A stretch of DNA of 64,000 nt from JAGPDF01 sp052035735 (GTDB lineage: Bacteria; Acidobacteriota; Thermoanaerobaculia; Multivoradales; JAGPDF01), in the NCBI GenBank assembly GCA_052035735.1, contig JBPOHI010000042.1, positions 1-64,000 of the forward strand. The letters run 5' to 3'. Positions within the stretch are counted from its first letter, which is position 1, and the number at the start of each line of letters is the position of its first letter. This document shows, piece after piece, positions 43,534 to 51,907 of the stretch. The notes below the pieces were generated by a model that saw only the letters and a program-made list of their open reading frames with translations, did not search any database and was not told the DNA's origin. Both the position numbers and the translations under genes were made by a program.

Positions 43534-44623
43534 CCCCGGCCCGTACACGCCTGCTGGCGAAGCAGACCTCGAGCGCCGCATCGCTTCAGACCTCGACGGA
43601 CTCGCCCGGGTCGTCGAGCGCGAGCTCGGAAGCTCGCTCCGCGCCCTGCTCCTCGGTGGCGGCTACGGGCGCGGCGAAGGCGGTGGTCGGCGCGACTCCG
43701 GCGGAGCCTGGCGGCCCCTCAACGACTACGACCTGGTCGCGGTGGTGGCTGGCGTTCCGCGCTGGCACCTGGCGTCCCTGCGGCGGCGACTCGCCGCAGT
43801 GGGTGAGCGGGAGGCGGAGCGCCTCGGGATCGAGGTCGAGCTCTCTCCGCTGCGCGCGGAGGAGCTCGGCCGGCTGCCGTTCACGATGATGTGGTGCGAG
43901 CTGTTCGCCGCGCCACACTTTCTCTCCGGCGACCCCGCGGCGCTCGCGGGCATGCGCCCGCTGCCCCCCAACTTGCTGCCCGCCGTCGAAGGGGTTCGCT
44001 ATCTCGCCAACCGCGGAGCGCTCCTGCTCTGGTCGCGGCACGAAGCACTCCCCGCCGAGAGAGTCTGGAAGTTCGTCGCCAAGGCCTGGCTCGCCTGCGG
44101 CGCCACGACACTCGTCGCACACCGAGCGTTCGTCGTCGGCTATGCGGCGCGCCAGCGGGCGCTCGAAGCCCTTCCGCCGGGAGCCCTGCCGCCCATCTCC
44201 GGCCTCGTCGAGCGACATCGCGCCGCGCTGGCCGAGCGCCTCCTACCGACGCCACCACCGCCGACCCTCGAGGACGAAGTCGCCCAGGCGGTCGCCGCCG
44301 TGCTCGCCTGCTGGAGCTGGAGCGAGACTCTCCGTTCGGGCTGGGCGGCGCCTTCCTGGGAGGCCTATGCTCGCCGGGACGGACTCTTCGCCGAGCCGCC
44401 GCTGCAGCGCCCGGCGCTCGTCGCGCGTCACCTGAGACTCCTCGGACCGCGCGGGCTTCGGCCGTGGCGCGCCATGGCCGAGCACCCGCGGGCGCGAATC
44501 CTGCGGGCGCTGCCCGCAGCGCTCGCCGGAGAGCCCTCGCCGACGGCGGCAGCGCTCGTCGGAAGCAGCGTCGCCGGAATGCCGGCGCGTTGCCTCGACC
44601 TGTGGCGTCGGGTGCAGGCATGA
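43526..44623 (+). CDS. Nucleotidyltransferase-fold protein of unknown substrate
   Basis: 365 residues from GTG 43526. Residues about 38-75 show a nucleotidyltransferase signature in expanded form: LLLGGGYGRGEGG followed by the acidic LNDYDLVAVV. This recalls the GSxxxG...DxD core of Pol-beta-type enzymes. A third acidic residue may lie in IEVELSPLRAEEL. The C-terminal two thirds is helical (about 130-350) and resembles an HEPN/substrate-binding bundle by composition only. It could add AMP or another nucleotide to a protein or sugar. I do not know a characterised member in polysaccharide operons. Confidence 0.7.
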   Translation: MSSPGPYTPAGEADLERRIASDLDGLARVVERELGSSLRALLLGGGYGRGEGGGRRDSGGAWRPLNDYDLVAVVAGVPRWHLASLRRRLAAVGEREAERLGIEVELSPLRAEELGRLPFTMMWCELFAAPHFLSGDPAALAGMRPLPPNLLPAVEGVRYLANRGALLLWSRHEALPAERVWKFVAKAWLACGATTLVAHRAFVVGYAARQRALEALPPGALPPISGLVERHRAALAERLLPTPPPPTLEDEVAQAVAAVLACWSWSETLRSGWAAPSWEAYARRDGLFAEPPLQRPALVARHLRLLGPRGLRPWRAMAEHPRARILRALPAALAGEPSPTAAALVGSSVAGMPARCLDLWRRVQA

Positions 44624-44654
44624 GAGGGACGCCTACGTGGAAAGGACCGGCCCG

Positions 44655-46331
44655 ATGAGAATTCTCCTCGCCGAGGACCAGCGCCTCCAGGCGCGGCTCA
44701 TCCTGGCGGTGATCGAGAAGCTCGGCCTGGAGCCCGTGCTCGCGAGCGACGGCGAGACCGCCTGGCGCATCCTCTCCGGCGACGATCCACCACCGGTCGC
44801 CTTGCTCGACTGGATGATGCCGGAGGTCTCCGGCGTCGAAGTCTGCCGCCGGCTGCTGGATCATCCGAGGCGAAGCTCGATCTACCTCATTCTGCTCACC
44901 GCGCGCGACACCACCGAAGACATCGTCGCCGGACTCGAGGCGGGGGCCAACGACTTCGTTACCAAGCCGTTCGAGCCGCGCGAGCTGCTGGCCCGGATTC
45001 AGGTCGGCCTGCGCGTCGCAACGCTCGAGCGCGAGCTCGCCGATCGCATGTCCGACCTCGAGCGCGCCCTCCGCGAGCGCGCCGCCGCCGAGACTCGGCT
45101 GCGCGAAGCGCGCGCACGCGAGGTCGAAGTCGCCGACCGGATCCAGCAGACGCTGCTGCTCGGCGCTCCGCCGGAGTTTCCGGGCCTCGAGATCGCCGCC
45201 CTGTCCGCCGCCTCCGAAGGGGTGGACGGCGACTTCTACGACTTCATCGCACACGGCGACGAGCTGCTCGACGTCGTCGTCGGCGACGTCATGGGCAAGG
45301 GCCTGCCTGCGGCGCTGGTCGCGGCCGCGATCAAGGCGAAGATCCTGCGCGTGCTGGCGCGCCGCGGCTCGGCCAGATGCGAGAACGCCGCCCTGCCCTC
45401 GCCGGCGCAGCTTCTCGACCAGGTGGCGCGCGCGCTGGCACCCAAGCTCTCGGAGCTCGAGCGCTTCGCCACGCTGGTGCTGGCGCGCTTCGATCTCGGC
45501 GCGGGCCGGTTGACGCTCGTCGACGCCGGCCACACCGCGACGCTGCTGGTGCGCGCTGCGGCCAGCGAGCCGGAAGAGCTGCCGGGGCTCGACCCGCCGC
45601 TCGGCATCTCCGACGACCCGCAGTTTCGCGAGGTCTCCTGCGCCATTGCCCCTGGCGACCTCGTCGTCTTCTACTCCGACGGGCTGACCGAGGCGCGCAA
45701 CCCTCAGGGCGAGCTATTCGGCGTCGAGCGCCTGCGCGCGCTCGTCGGCAGGGAGAGGTCCGCCAGGCCGCGGCAGCTGGTCGACGCCATGCACGCCGCG
45801 GTGCGCGCCTTCGTTGGCGGAGCGCCGGTCAGCGACGACCTGACCTGTGTCGCCGTAAGGGTCCACGGCCGGTCGCATGCCGGCTCGCACGCCACGGCGC
45901 TCGATCTCGCGGCCAGCCTCGACGAGCTGCCGCGCCTGCGCGCCGCGGTCGCCGCAGCGGCGGGGGGGCCGCCCACCGCTCTCGCGGACGACCGGCTGCG
46001 CGCGCTCGTACTGGCGGTCAACGAGGCGTTCGTCAACGTCGTCCGGCACGCGCTCGGCGGCAGATCCGGCGCGCTTGTGCGGCTGGAGACGATCGCGGAT
46101 GCCTCACGGATCGAAGTCAGTCTGGTTCACGATGGCGTCGCCTTCGATCCCTCGACCGTCGCTCCGCCGGACTTCGAAGGCGGACGCGCCAGCGGCTTCG
46201 GCGTCTACCTGATCGCGGCCAGTGTCGACGAGGTGCGCTACGAAAGCGAGCCGCAGGGCCAGCGCATCCGCCTCACGACCTGGACCCATCGCCGGCCCGG
46301 CGCCGCGGGAGAAGGTGCCGGAGATGAGTGA
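44655..46331 (+). CDS. Receiver - PP2C phosphatase - RsbW-like kinase protein (HsbR type)
   Basis: 558 residues. Receiver domain 1-120 with acceptor D52 (LLDWMMPEVSG) and K-P-F; coiled-coil linker 120-165; SpoIIE-type PP2C phosphatase about 175-385 (GDFYDF, GDVMGKGLPAAL, FYSDGLTEARN, SDDLTCVAV); RsbW-like HATPase about 415-545 (NEAFVNVVRHA, GFGVYLIAASVDEV). This order matches HsbR of Pseudomonas, which both phosphorylates and dephosphorylates the STAS protein HsbA depending on receiver phosphorylation. The STAS partner here is at 40985 and a likely phosphodonor at 46324. ATG 44655 was preferred over GTG 44637; GGAAAGGA precedes it. Confidence 0.93.
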   Translation: MRILLAEDQRLQARLILAVIEKLGLEPVLASDGETAWRILSGDDPPPVALLDWMMPEVSGVEVCRRLLDHPRRSSIYLILLTARDTTEDIVAGLEAGANDFVTKPFEPRELLARIQVGLRVATLERELADRMSDLERALRERAAAETRLREARAREVEVADRIQQTLLLGAPPEFPGLEIAALSAASEGVDGDFYDFIAHGDELLDVVVGDVMGKGLPAALVAAAIKAKILRVLARRGSARCENAALPSPAQLLDQVARALAPKLSELERFATLVLARFDLGAGRLTLVDAGHTATLLVRAAASEPEELPGLDPPLGISDDPQFREVSCAIAPGDLVVFYSDGLTEARNPQGELFGVERLRALVGRERSARPRQLVDAMHAAVRAFVGGAPVSDDLTCVAVRVHGRSHAGSHATALDLAASLDELPRLRAAVAAAAGGPPTALADDRLRALVLAVNEAFVNVVRHALGGRSGALVRLETIADASRIEVSLVHDGVAFDPSTVAPPDFEGGRASGFGVYLIAASVDEVRYESEPQGQRIRLTTWTHRRPGAAGEGAGDE

Positions 46332-49197
46332 GCGGCGCACTCACCTCCCCAGCTGGTCGCACGAAGCGCTGTTCGCACTGCTCGAGGTGGCGACCGAGCG
46401 TCTGCCACCCGAAGAGGTCGCGCGCCGTTTCGTCTCCGAGCTGGGCGAACGTCTCGCGCTCGCCGGCGCCAGCGTCTGGCTGCAGCGCGAGGAGGGTCGG
46501 CGCGAGCCGCGGCAGATCGCGAGCTGGACCGCGAAGGGCGCGGCAGCACCGCCGCGCGACCTCTCCCGGATGGCGACCGTTCCGGCGGCGTCGCAGGTGT
46601 GGATCTCGAGCGACGGCCGGGAGGGACTGTTCGCGCTGGGAGCCGAAGGCCATCTCTGGCTCGCCGGCAGGACGGTCGGCACGATCCGCGAGATCGGCGA
46701 CTACGGCCGACTGCGGCTGATCTTCCGCCGCCTGGCCGACACGCTCGGGTGGGCGCGCGAGCACGCCCGGTCGGTGCGGCGGCTCGACGACCTCGCCGCC
46801 TCCGAGCGCCGCGCCGTCGAGCAGGCCGGCCGGTTGGCTGCGCTCGTCGGCAGCCTCGAGGGGGCCGTCCTGGTCGAGACCGGCGATCGCCGCATCGCTC
46901 TCGCCAACAACTCCTTCTGCCGGATGTTCCACGTGCCGGCCCCCCCCGAAGCCATGGTGGGCGCGGACTGCACGCACGCGGCCGAGGGCAGCAAGAGCCT
47001 GTTCGTCGATCCGGATGCTTTCATTGCCAGCGTCGAGCGGGCCCTCGAGGCCCGGCAACCGGTGGTCAACGAGCTGCTCGAAATGGTCGACGGGAGCATC
47101 GTCGAACGCGACTTCGTGCCGATCACGCTCGACGGCAGGCAGTCCGGCCATGCCTGGCACTACCGGGAGGTGACCGCGCGCGTCCGCGCCGAGCGCGAGG
47201 TGGCAAGGCTGAAGAACTTCTACGAGCAGGTCCTCGACTCGATGCCGGTGCAGCTGGCCGTTTTCGATCGCGAGCTGCGCTATCTCCACGTGACACCGAG
47301 TGCGATTGCCGACTCCGAGACCCGGCGCTGGATCGTCGGTCACACCGACGCCGAGTTCTGCGCCCGGCGCGGACTCGCGCCGGAGATCGGCGAGCAGCGA
47401 GTCGTTCGCATACGGGAGGCGCTCGAGTCCGGAGCTTCGAGCACCTTCGAAGAGTCGTTCACCGACCGCCAGGGCGATCTGCGTCATTTCGTGCGCTTCG
47501 TGCACCCGGTGGTCGACGACGCCGGACGGGTCGTTTCGGCCCTGGGCTACGGCATCGACATCACCGAGCGCAAACGCTTCGAAGAGCAGCTGACCGCTGC
47601 CAACCTCTCGATCGCCGCCTCGGCCCGCGCACGGGAACGTTTCCTGGCGAGCATCAGCCACGAAATCCGCACGCCACTCAACGCCGTCATCGGCATGACC
47701 TTCCTGCTCGACGAGACCGTCCTCGGAAGTGAGCAGAAGAGCTACCTCGACGCGATCCGCTTCTCCGCCGACACGCTCCTCGCGCTCATCAACGACGTTC
47801 TGGACATCTCCAAGCTCGAAGCCGGAGGCGTCAACCTCGAATCGATCCCCTTCTCGCTCGGCGGCCTGCTCGGCGATCTCGCCGGGGCGACGCGTTTCGA
47901 CGCCGAGCGCAAGGGCCTGGCGCTGCGTCTCGAGATCGGACCGGGCCTAGATGCACCGCTCCTCGGAGACCCCACGCGCCTGCGTCAGATTCTCATCAAC
48001 CTGGTGTCGAACGCACTCAAGTTCACCGACACCGGCGAGGTCGTTCTGGCTGCCCGGGCGGCGCCGCCGGTCGGAGACCGCGTGAGGGTGGAGCTCTCGG
48101 TCAGCGACTCCGGCATCGGCATCGCGCCCGAGAAGCGCGCCCAGATCTTCGAGCCGTTCGCCCAGGAGAACTCCGACACGACCCGCCGCTTCGGCGGCAC
48201 CGGACTCGGTCTCGCCATCGTGAAGCAACTCGTGGACCGCATGGGAGGCGAGGTCTGCGTCGAGGATCGCGCCGGCGGCGGCTCGACGTTTACCCTGCGG
48301 CTCGACCTCGCCATGGCCCCCGCCGGAGCGCTCCCCCAGGGCACCGCCTCCGCTCGCGGCGCCGAGGTCGAGCTCGCCGGCGCCCGCCTGTTGCTGGTGG
48401 AGGACAATCGGGTGAATCAGGTGGTCGCCTCGCGGATTCTCCGCCGCTTCGGCGCCAGAGTCGAGATCGCGAGCGATGGGCTCGAAGCGCTGCAGCGCCT
48501 CGCCACGGAGGAGTTCGACCTCGTCCTGATGGACGTGCAGATGCCTGAGCTCGACGGCTTTGCGACGACGCGACGGGTTCGCACGGAGCTCGGCCTGTCC
48601 GCCGACCGGCTGCCGATTCTCGCGCTCACCGCCTCCGTGCTGCCGGAGGAGCGCGCCCGCGCCGCCGCCGCCGGCATGGACGACTTCATCGCCAAGCCGT
48701 TCGACCCGGAGCGCGTGCGCAACATCATCGCCACGCATCTCGCCGCGCGCGGCTGGCGGCCGAAGCCGCAGGAGATCCAGGCCGCGCCGCCCACGGCGCA
48801 ACAGAGCACCAGCTTGGGCGACCTCGAGGCGATCGACTGGAGCCGGCTCGAGGCGAGCGCGATGGGCCAGCCGGCCCTCGTCGTGGAGATTCTCGACCTG
48901 TTCATCGAAGATGCGCCGGCGGGCGTCAGCGCGATTCGTGCCGCCGGCGCGGCCGCCGATGCGCGCCGCCTCGCTGCCGCTGCCCACGCGCTCAAGGCCA
49001 GCGCCGGAGCGATCGGTGCCGCCGGGTTGCAGGCCGCGCTGGGCAGCCTCGAGCAACTCGCTCCGACACTGGAAGGCCCAGCTATGGCGGTCGCTGCCGA
49101 AACCGCGGCGACGCGCTGCCTGAGGGTGGTCGAGGCCCTGCGCGCCGTGCGCCCGCGCTATGTCGCCCGGGCCCGCGAAGAGGGCGCTCCCGCCTAG
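46324..49197 (+). CDS. Hybrid sensor histidine kinase with receiver and Hpt domains
   Basis: 957 residues, no membrane helices, so cytoplasmic. A GAF-like segment (about 15-150), PAS (about 170-290), PAS/PAC (about 300-420), HisKA with SISHEIRTPLNAVIG (His about 446), HATPase with NLVSNALKFTD and GTGLGLAIVKQ. The receiver domain runs about 688-810 (VEDNRVNQ, acceptor Asp in LMDVQMPELDG) and an Hpt domain about 855-950 (AHALKASAGAIGA, His about 888). It is a complete His-Asp-His relay that could charge the receiver of the HsbR-like protein made from the overlapping gene upstream (8 bases). Converges with the PHP gene, overlapping 4 bases. Confidence 0.94.
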   Translation: MSERRTHLPSWSHEALFALLEVATERLPPEEVARRFVSELGERLALAGASVWLQREEGRREPRQIASWTAKGAAAPPRDLSRMATVPAASQVWISSDGREGLFALGAEGHLWLAGRTVGTIREIGDYGRLRLIFRRLADTLGWAREHARSVRRLDDLAASERRAVEQAGRLAALVGSLEGAVLVETGDRRIALANNSFCRMFHVPAPPEAMVGADCTHAAEGSKSLFVDPDAFIASVERALEARQPVVNELLEMVDGSIVERDFVPITLDGRQSGHAWHYREVTARVRAEREVARLKNFYEQVLDSMPVQLAVFDRELRYLHVTPSAIADSETRRWIVGHTDAEFCARRGLAPEIGEQRVVRIREALESGASSTFEESFTDRQGDLRHFVRFVHPVVDDAGRVVSALGYGIDITERKRFEEQLTAANLSIAASARARERFLASISHEIRTPLNAVIGMTFLLDETVLGSEQKSYLDAIRFSADTLLALINDVLDISKLEAGGVNLESIPFSLGGLLGDLAGATRFDAERKGLALRLEIGPGLDAPLLGDPTRLRQILINLVSNALKFTDTGEVVLAARAAPPVGDRVRVELSVSDSGIGIAPEKRAQIFEPFAQENSDTTRRFGGTGLGLAIVKQLVDRMGGEVCVEDRAGGGSTFTLRLDLAMAPAGALPQGTASARGAEVELAGARLLLVEDNRVNQVVASRILRRFGARVEIASDGLEALQRLATEEFDLVLMDVQMPELDGFATTRRVRTELGLSADRLPILALTASVLPEERARAAAAGMDDFIAKPFDPERVRNIIATHLAARGWRPKPQEIQAAPPTAQQSTSLGDLEAIDWSRLEASAMGQPALVVEILDLFIEDAPAGVSAIRAAGAAADARRLAAAAHALKASAGAIGAAGLQAALGSLEQLAPTLEGPAMAVAAETAATRCLRVVEALRAVRPRYVARAREEGAPA

Positions 49198-49961
49198 AGA
49201 AAGTGCAGGCTGATCCCGCGCTCGCGCAGCACCCGGTGCAGACGCCTTCGATCGCGCAAGTACGAGGCCAAGTGCCAGGTCCAGGGGCTGCCGAAGGAGC
49301 GGGTCGTACCGGAGGTGATCGCACTGCGTAGATCGCTCGCACTGGTGCCGGGAAACCGCGTGCCCGTCCGCCCGACCACCGAAAGGAAATGTGCATCGGA
49401 GCCGCCCACTTCCGGCAGCCTCCGCCCGAGAGCGCGGTTATAGAGAAGAGTGCAGGTGTTGCCGCCGATCTCCGTCGGATTCGAGTTGGCGACCTCGACG
49501 GCATCGAAGGGAACGGTGGCGATCAACCGGCCGACCCCCTTCAAGCCGAGCAGACGCAACGCGAAGGTGAAAGGGTGGGCGGCGATCGCCACTCCTCCCT
49601 GGGCGTGGATCGCCGCGACGGTGTCCGCGGCGCTCAGCCCCTTCGGAACATCGCACTCCACCCAGAGCCCGAGAATATGCCCGTCGCGGCTCGAGACCTC
49701 GACACCCGGGATCAGCTCGAGGTGCTCGCCGAGCTCCGGAAAACGCTCCAGGTGGTCGCGCGCCACCCAGTTTCCCGTCAGCGTGTCGTGATCGGTGATC
49801 GCGATCACCCGCAGTCTGCCTTCCGCAGCCACGGCGTTGATCAGCATCTCCGGCGAGCACATGCCGTCGGAGTAGACGGTGTGCAGGTGCAGGTCTGCGA
49901 GGCTCGAGACCGGCGCAGCGGGAGCCGATTCGCTCGTGGAAACGGGCTCCCGGGGCGCCAT
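49194..49961 (-). CDS. PHP-domain metal-dependent phosphoesterase
   Basis: 255 residues. Metal-binding motifs of the PHP family are present: DLHLHTVYSDG, ITDHDTLTG, the conserved glutamate in LIPGVEVSS, AAHPFTFA and GSDAHFLS. Such stand-alone PHP proteins act on nucleoside or histidinol-type phosphates; some (YciV/RnaseAM type) degrade oligonucleotides, and others are tyrosine phosphatases of polysaccharide loci (CpsB/YwqE). The VEVSSRDGHILGL segment is closer to the YciV type. It ends the third polysaccharide operon, 27 bases after the PEGA gene, so a role in that pathway is possible but not shown. Confidence 0.9.
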   Translation of the reverse strand: MAPREPVSTSESAPAAPVSSLADLHLHTVYSDGMCSPEMLINAVAAEGRLRVIAITDHDTLTGNWVARDHLERFPELGEHLELIPGVEVSSRDGHILGLWVECDVPKGLSAADTVAAIHAQGGVAIAAHPFTFALRLLGLKGVGRLIATVPFDAVEVANSNPTEIGGNTCTLLYNRALGRRLPEVGGSDAHFLSVVGRTGTRFPGTSASDLRSAITSGTTRSFGSPWTWHLASYLRDRRRLHRVLRERGISLHFL

Positions 49962-49988
49962 GCACCTCAGGGTACCACCAGCCTGGCG

Positions 49989-50963
49989 CTACTCCTCGTC
50001 GAGCTCGATGTCGAGGCTCGCCTCTTCTCCCGCCACGACCGTGAAGGTCTGCGCCTCGGAGCGCCAGCCGGGACGGACAACTTCGACGCGGTGTTCGCCG
50101 GGGTCGACGATCAACCCCGAACGCAGGCGCGCCAGCTCGCGGCCGGTGCCGAGGAAGCGCCCGTCGAGATAGACCGAGGCGTCGCCCGGCTCGACCTCGA
50201 GCCTGAGGCTGCCCGGCGCACCGCGCGCATCGAGCGGCTCCCGGTCGTCTCGCTCTTCGGAGATCGGGCCGGTGCCGAAACCCCGCGCCTCTTCCCGGGC
50301 CCGCACCTCGGCCTCGTTCTCGCGATCCCGGCGCAATCGCTCTTCGCGATTCACGGTCTGCTTGGAAACCAGATCCTGCGGCAGTGTCTCCTTGCCCGGA
50401 ACCATCGCATCCTCGACATCGATCACCAATCCGCCGTAGATCGAATACTGGCGCGCGATGGTCTGGTAGCCCGGCGCGAAGATGACGACGTCGTAGGTCC
50501 CCTTGTCCAGCCAGAGGAAGTTCGGGTAGCCGTCGAAATCGTCGGCGACGCCGACCAGGTTGCCGTCGACGTAGATCTCAGCCCCCTCCGGACTCACGTC
50601 GAGGTCGAGCGCGCCGTAGGTCGCGCCGGAGACCGGGTAGACCGAGGTGTAGCCCCACGCCGGCGGACCGTACCAGCCGTAGCCGCCGTAGTAGCCGTAG
50701 CCCGGATAGCCCCAACTGTGGGAGCCGATGCCGACGTAGCCACCGTAGTAGCCGCCGTAGTGGCCCCGCGAGTGGCCGCGGGAGTGGCTGCTGTGCCCGC
50801 TGTGGTTTCCCTGACCGCGATAGCTGCTGCCACCGCTGTTGCCGCCCTGGTGACCGGGGCCGGCATGACCGCCGCTCGTCTGCGCCGTGAGCGCCGTCGT
50901 CGACAGCGCCAGCGTCGCCGCCAAGGCCATTCCCAGGATGGTGCGTCCGTTCGACTTGTTCAT
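49989..50963 (-). CDS. Secreted PEGA-domain protein with Gly/Tyr/His-rich region
   Basis: 324 residues. Signal peptide about 1-27; residues 30-108 are low complexity, rich in Gly, His, Ser and then Gly-Tyr (YGGYYGGYVGIGS). Two PEGA-type beta-sandwiches follow (about 116-185, SPEGAEIYVDGNLVGV, and about 250-324, EPGDASVYLDGRFLG), joined by a charged helix (REERLRRDRENEAEVRAREE). PEGA domains are found on surface proteins and are thought to bind cell-envelope polymers. ATG at 50963 overlaps the glycosyltransferase stop. It may tether or organise the polysaccharide at the surface, which is inference. Confidence 0.85.
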   Translation of the reverse strand: MNKSNGRTILGMALAATLALSTTALTAQTSGGHAGPGHQGGNSGGSSYRGQGNHSGHSSHSRGHSRGHYGGYYGGYVGIGSHSWGYPGYGYYGGYGWYGPPAWGYTSVYPVSGATYGALDLDVSPEGAEIYVDGNLVGVADDFDGYPNFLWLDKGTYDVVIFAPGYQTIARQYSIYGGLVIDVEDAMVPGKETLPQDLVSKQTVNREERLRRDRENEAEVRAREEARGFGTGPISEERDDREPLDARGAPGSLRLEVEPGDASVYLDGRFLGTGRELARLRSGLIVDPGEHRVEVVRPGWRSEAQTFTVVAGEEASLDIELDEE

Positions 50964-51907
50964 GATCCGACCCTCTCCATTTCCTCGACCGGCCCTTCGC
51001 GCCAGCCTCGATGCAGTCCCCGGAGGTAGTGATAGCGAAGGGCCTCTTCCCAGGCTCCGGGCAGACTCACGGGAAGGAACTGCAAAGCCCGGACCAGCCA
51101 CTCGCGCGCCAGACGGGAGCGGCCTCCCGGCAGCGGCGGCGGTCCCTCTGCGCCGAGCCCGAGAAATTCGCGGAGCTCCGGATGCTTGCGCGCGAAGCGC
51201 ACGGCGCTCGCCCCGGCGCGCTCCTGGCGCGCGGCGAAGCGGCTGAAATCGGTCGGGTGATCGTGCAGCACCCTCGCCCGCGGCTCGTAGACCAGGCGCA
51301 AACCTCGCCGGGACAAGCGGTAGGAGGCCTCGATGTCCTCCCAGGCAGGATCCGGAAAGGTCTCGTCGAAAGGCTCCGCGAGCAGCCACTCGCGTGCCAG
51401 CGAGAGATTCGAGGTGTAGAAGAAGTTGAACGGCACGCGGTCGGGTTCGGCGATGATCGAGTATCCGAACTGCAGGCCGTACTCATTGATGTAGCGCAGG
51501 AACGGTGTTGGCCACATCCGCGGATGCCAGGCGGTATAGCCGAGGACGGCGACCTTCGCTTCCGCCGCCGAGAGCTTCTCCGCGCGGTGACGCGCGGCAT
51601 GGAGCGCGAGCCAATCGCTCTCCGGCACGGTGTCGTCACCGAGAAAAGCGACCCAGGTGCCGGCCGCCGCTTCGACGCCGCGATTGCGCGCCGCCGCCGG
51701 TCCGCGGTTCGCCTGGCGGATGCGGTGCAGGGGTCGACCGGCCGAGAGCTCGCCGAGCCACTCGTAGGTGCCGTCGGTCGAGCCGTCGTCGACCACCAGG
51801 ATTTCGAACGGCGGCGCTGCGAGTTGCCCTTCGAGAGCCGCCAGAACTTCGCCGAGAACGCTTCGGCGGTTGAAGGTCGGGATGACGACCGAATACTCGA
51901 CGGTCAA
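50960..51907 (-). CDS. Glycosyltransferase family 2
   Basis: 315 residues from a TTG that overlaps the upstream stop (TTGA); no ATG or GTG lies near the conserved start YSVVIPTFNRRSVLGEVL. GT-A motifs: LVVDDGSTDGT, RNRGVEAAAGTWVAFLGDDTVP (DxD as GDD), DPAWEDIEASYRLSRRGLRL with the ED pair. The C-terminal 60 residues are basic and may contact the membrane. Donor and linkage are unknown. Coupled by overlap to genes on both sides. Confidence 0.9.
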   Translation of the reverse strand: MTVEYSVVIPTFNRRSVLGEVLAALEGQLAAPPFEILVVDDGSTDGTYEWLGELSAGRPLHRIRQANRGPAAARNRGVEAAAGTWVAFLGDDTVPESDWLALHAARHRAEKLSAAEAKVAVLGYTAWHPRMWPTPFLRYINEYGLQFGYSIIAEPDRVPFNFFYTSNLSLAREWLLAEPFDETFPDPAWEDIEASYRLSRRGLRLVYEPRARVLHDHPTDFSRFAARQERAGASAVRFARKHPELREFLGLGAEGPPPLPGGRSRLAREWLVRALQFLPVSLPGAWEEALRYHYLRGLHRGWREGPVEEMERVGS

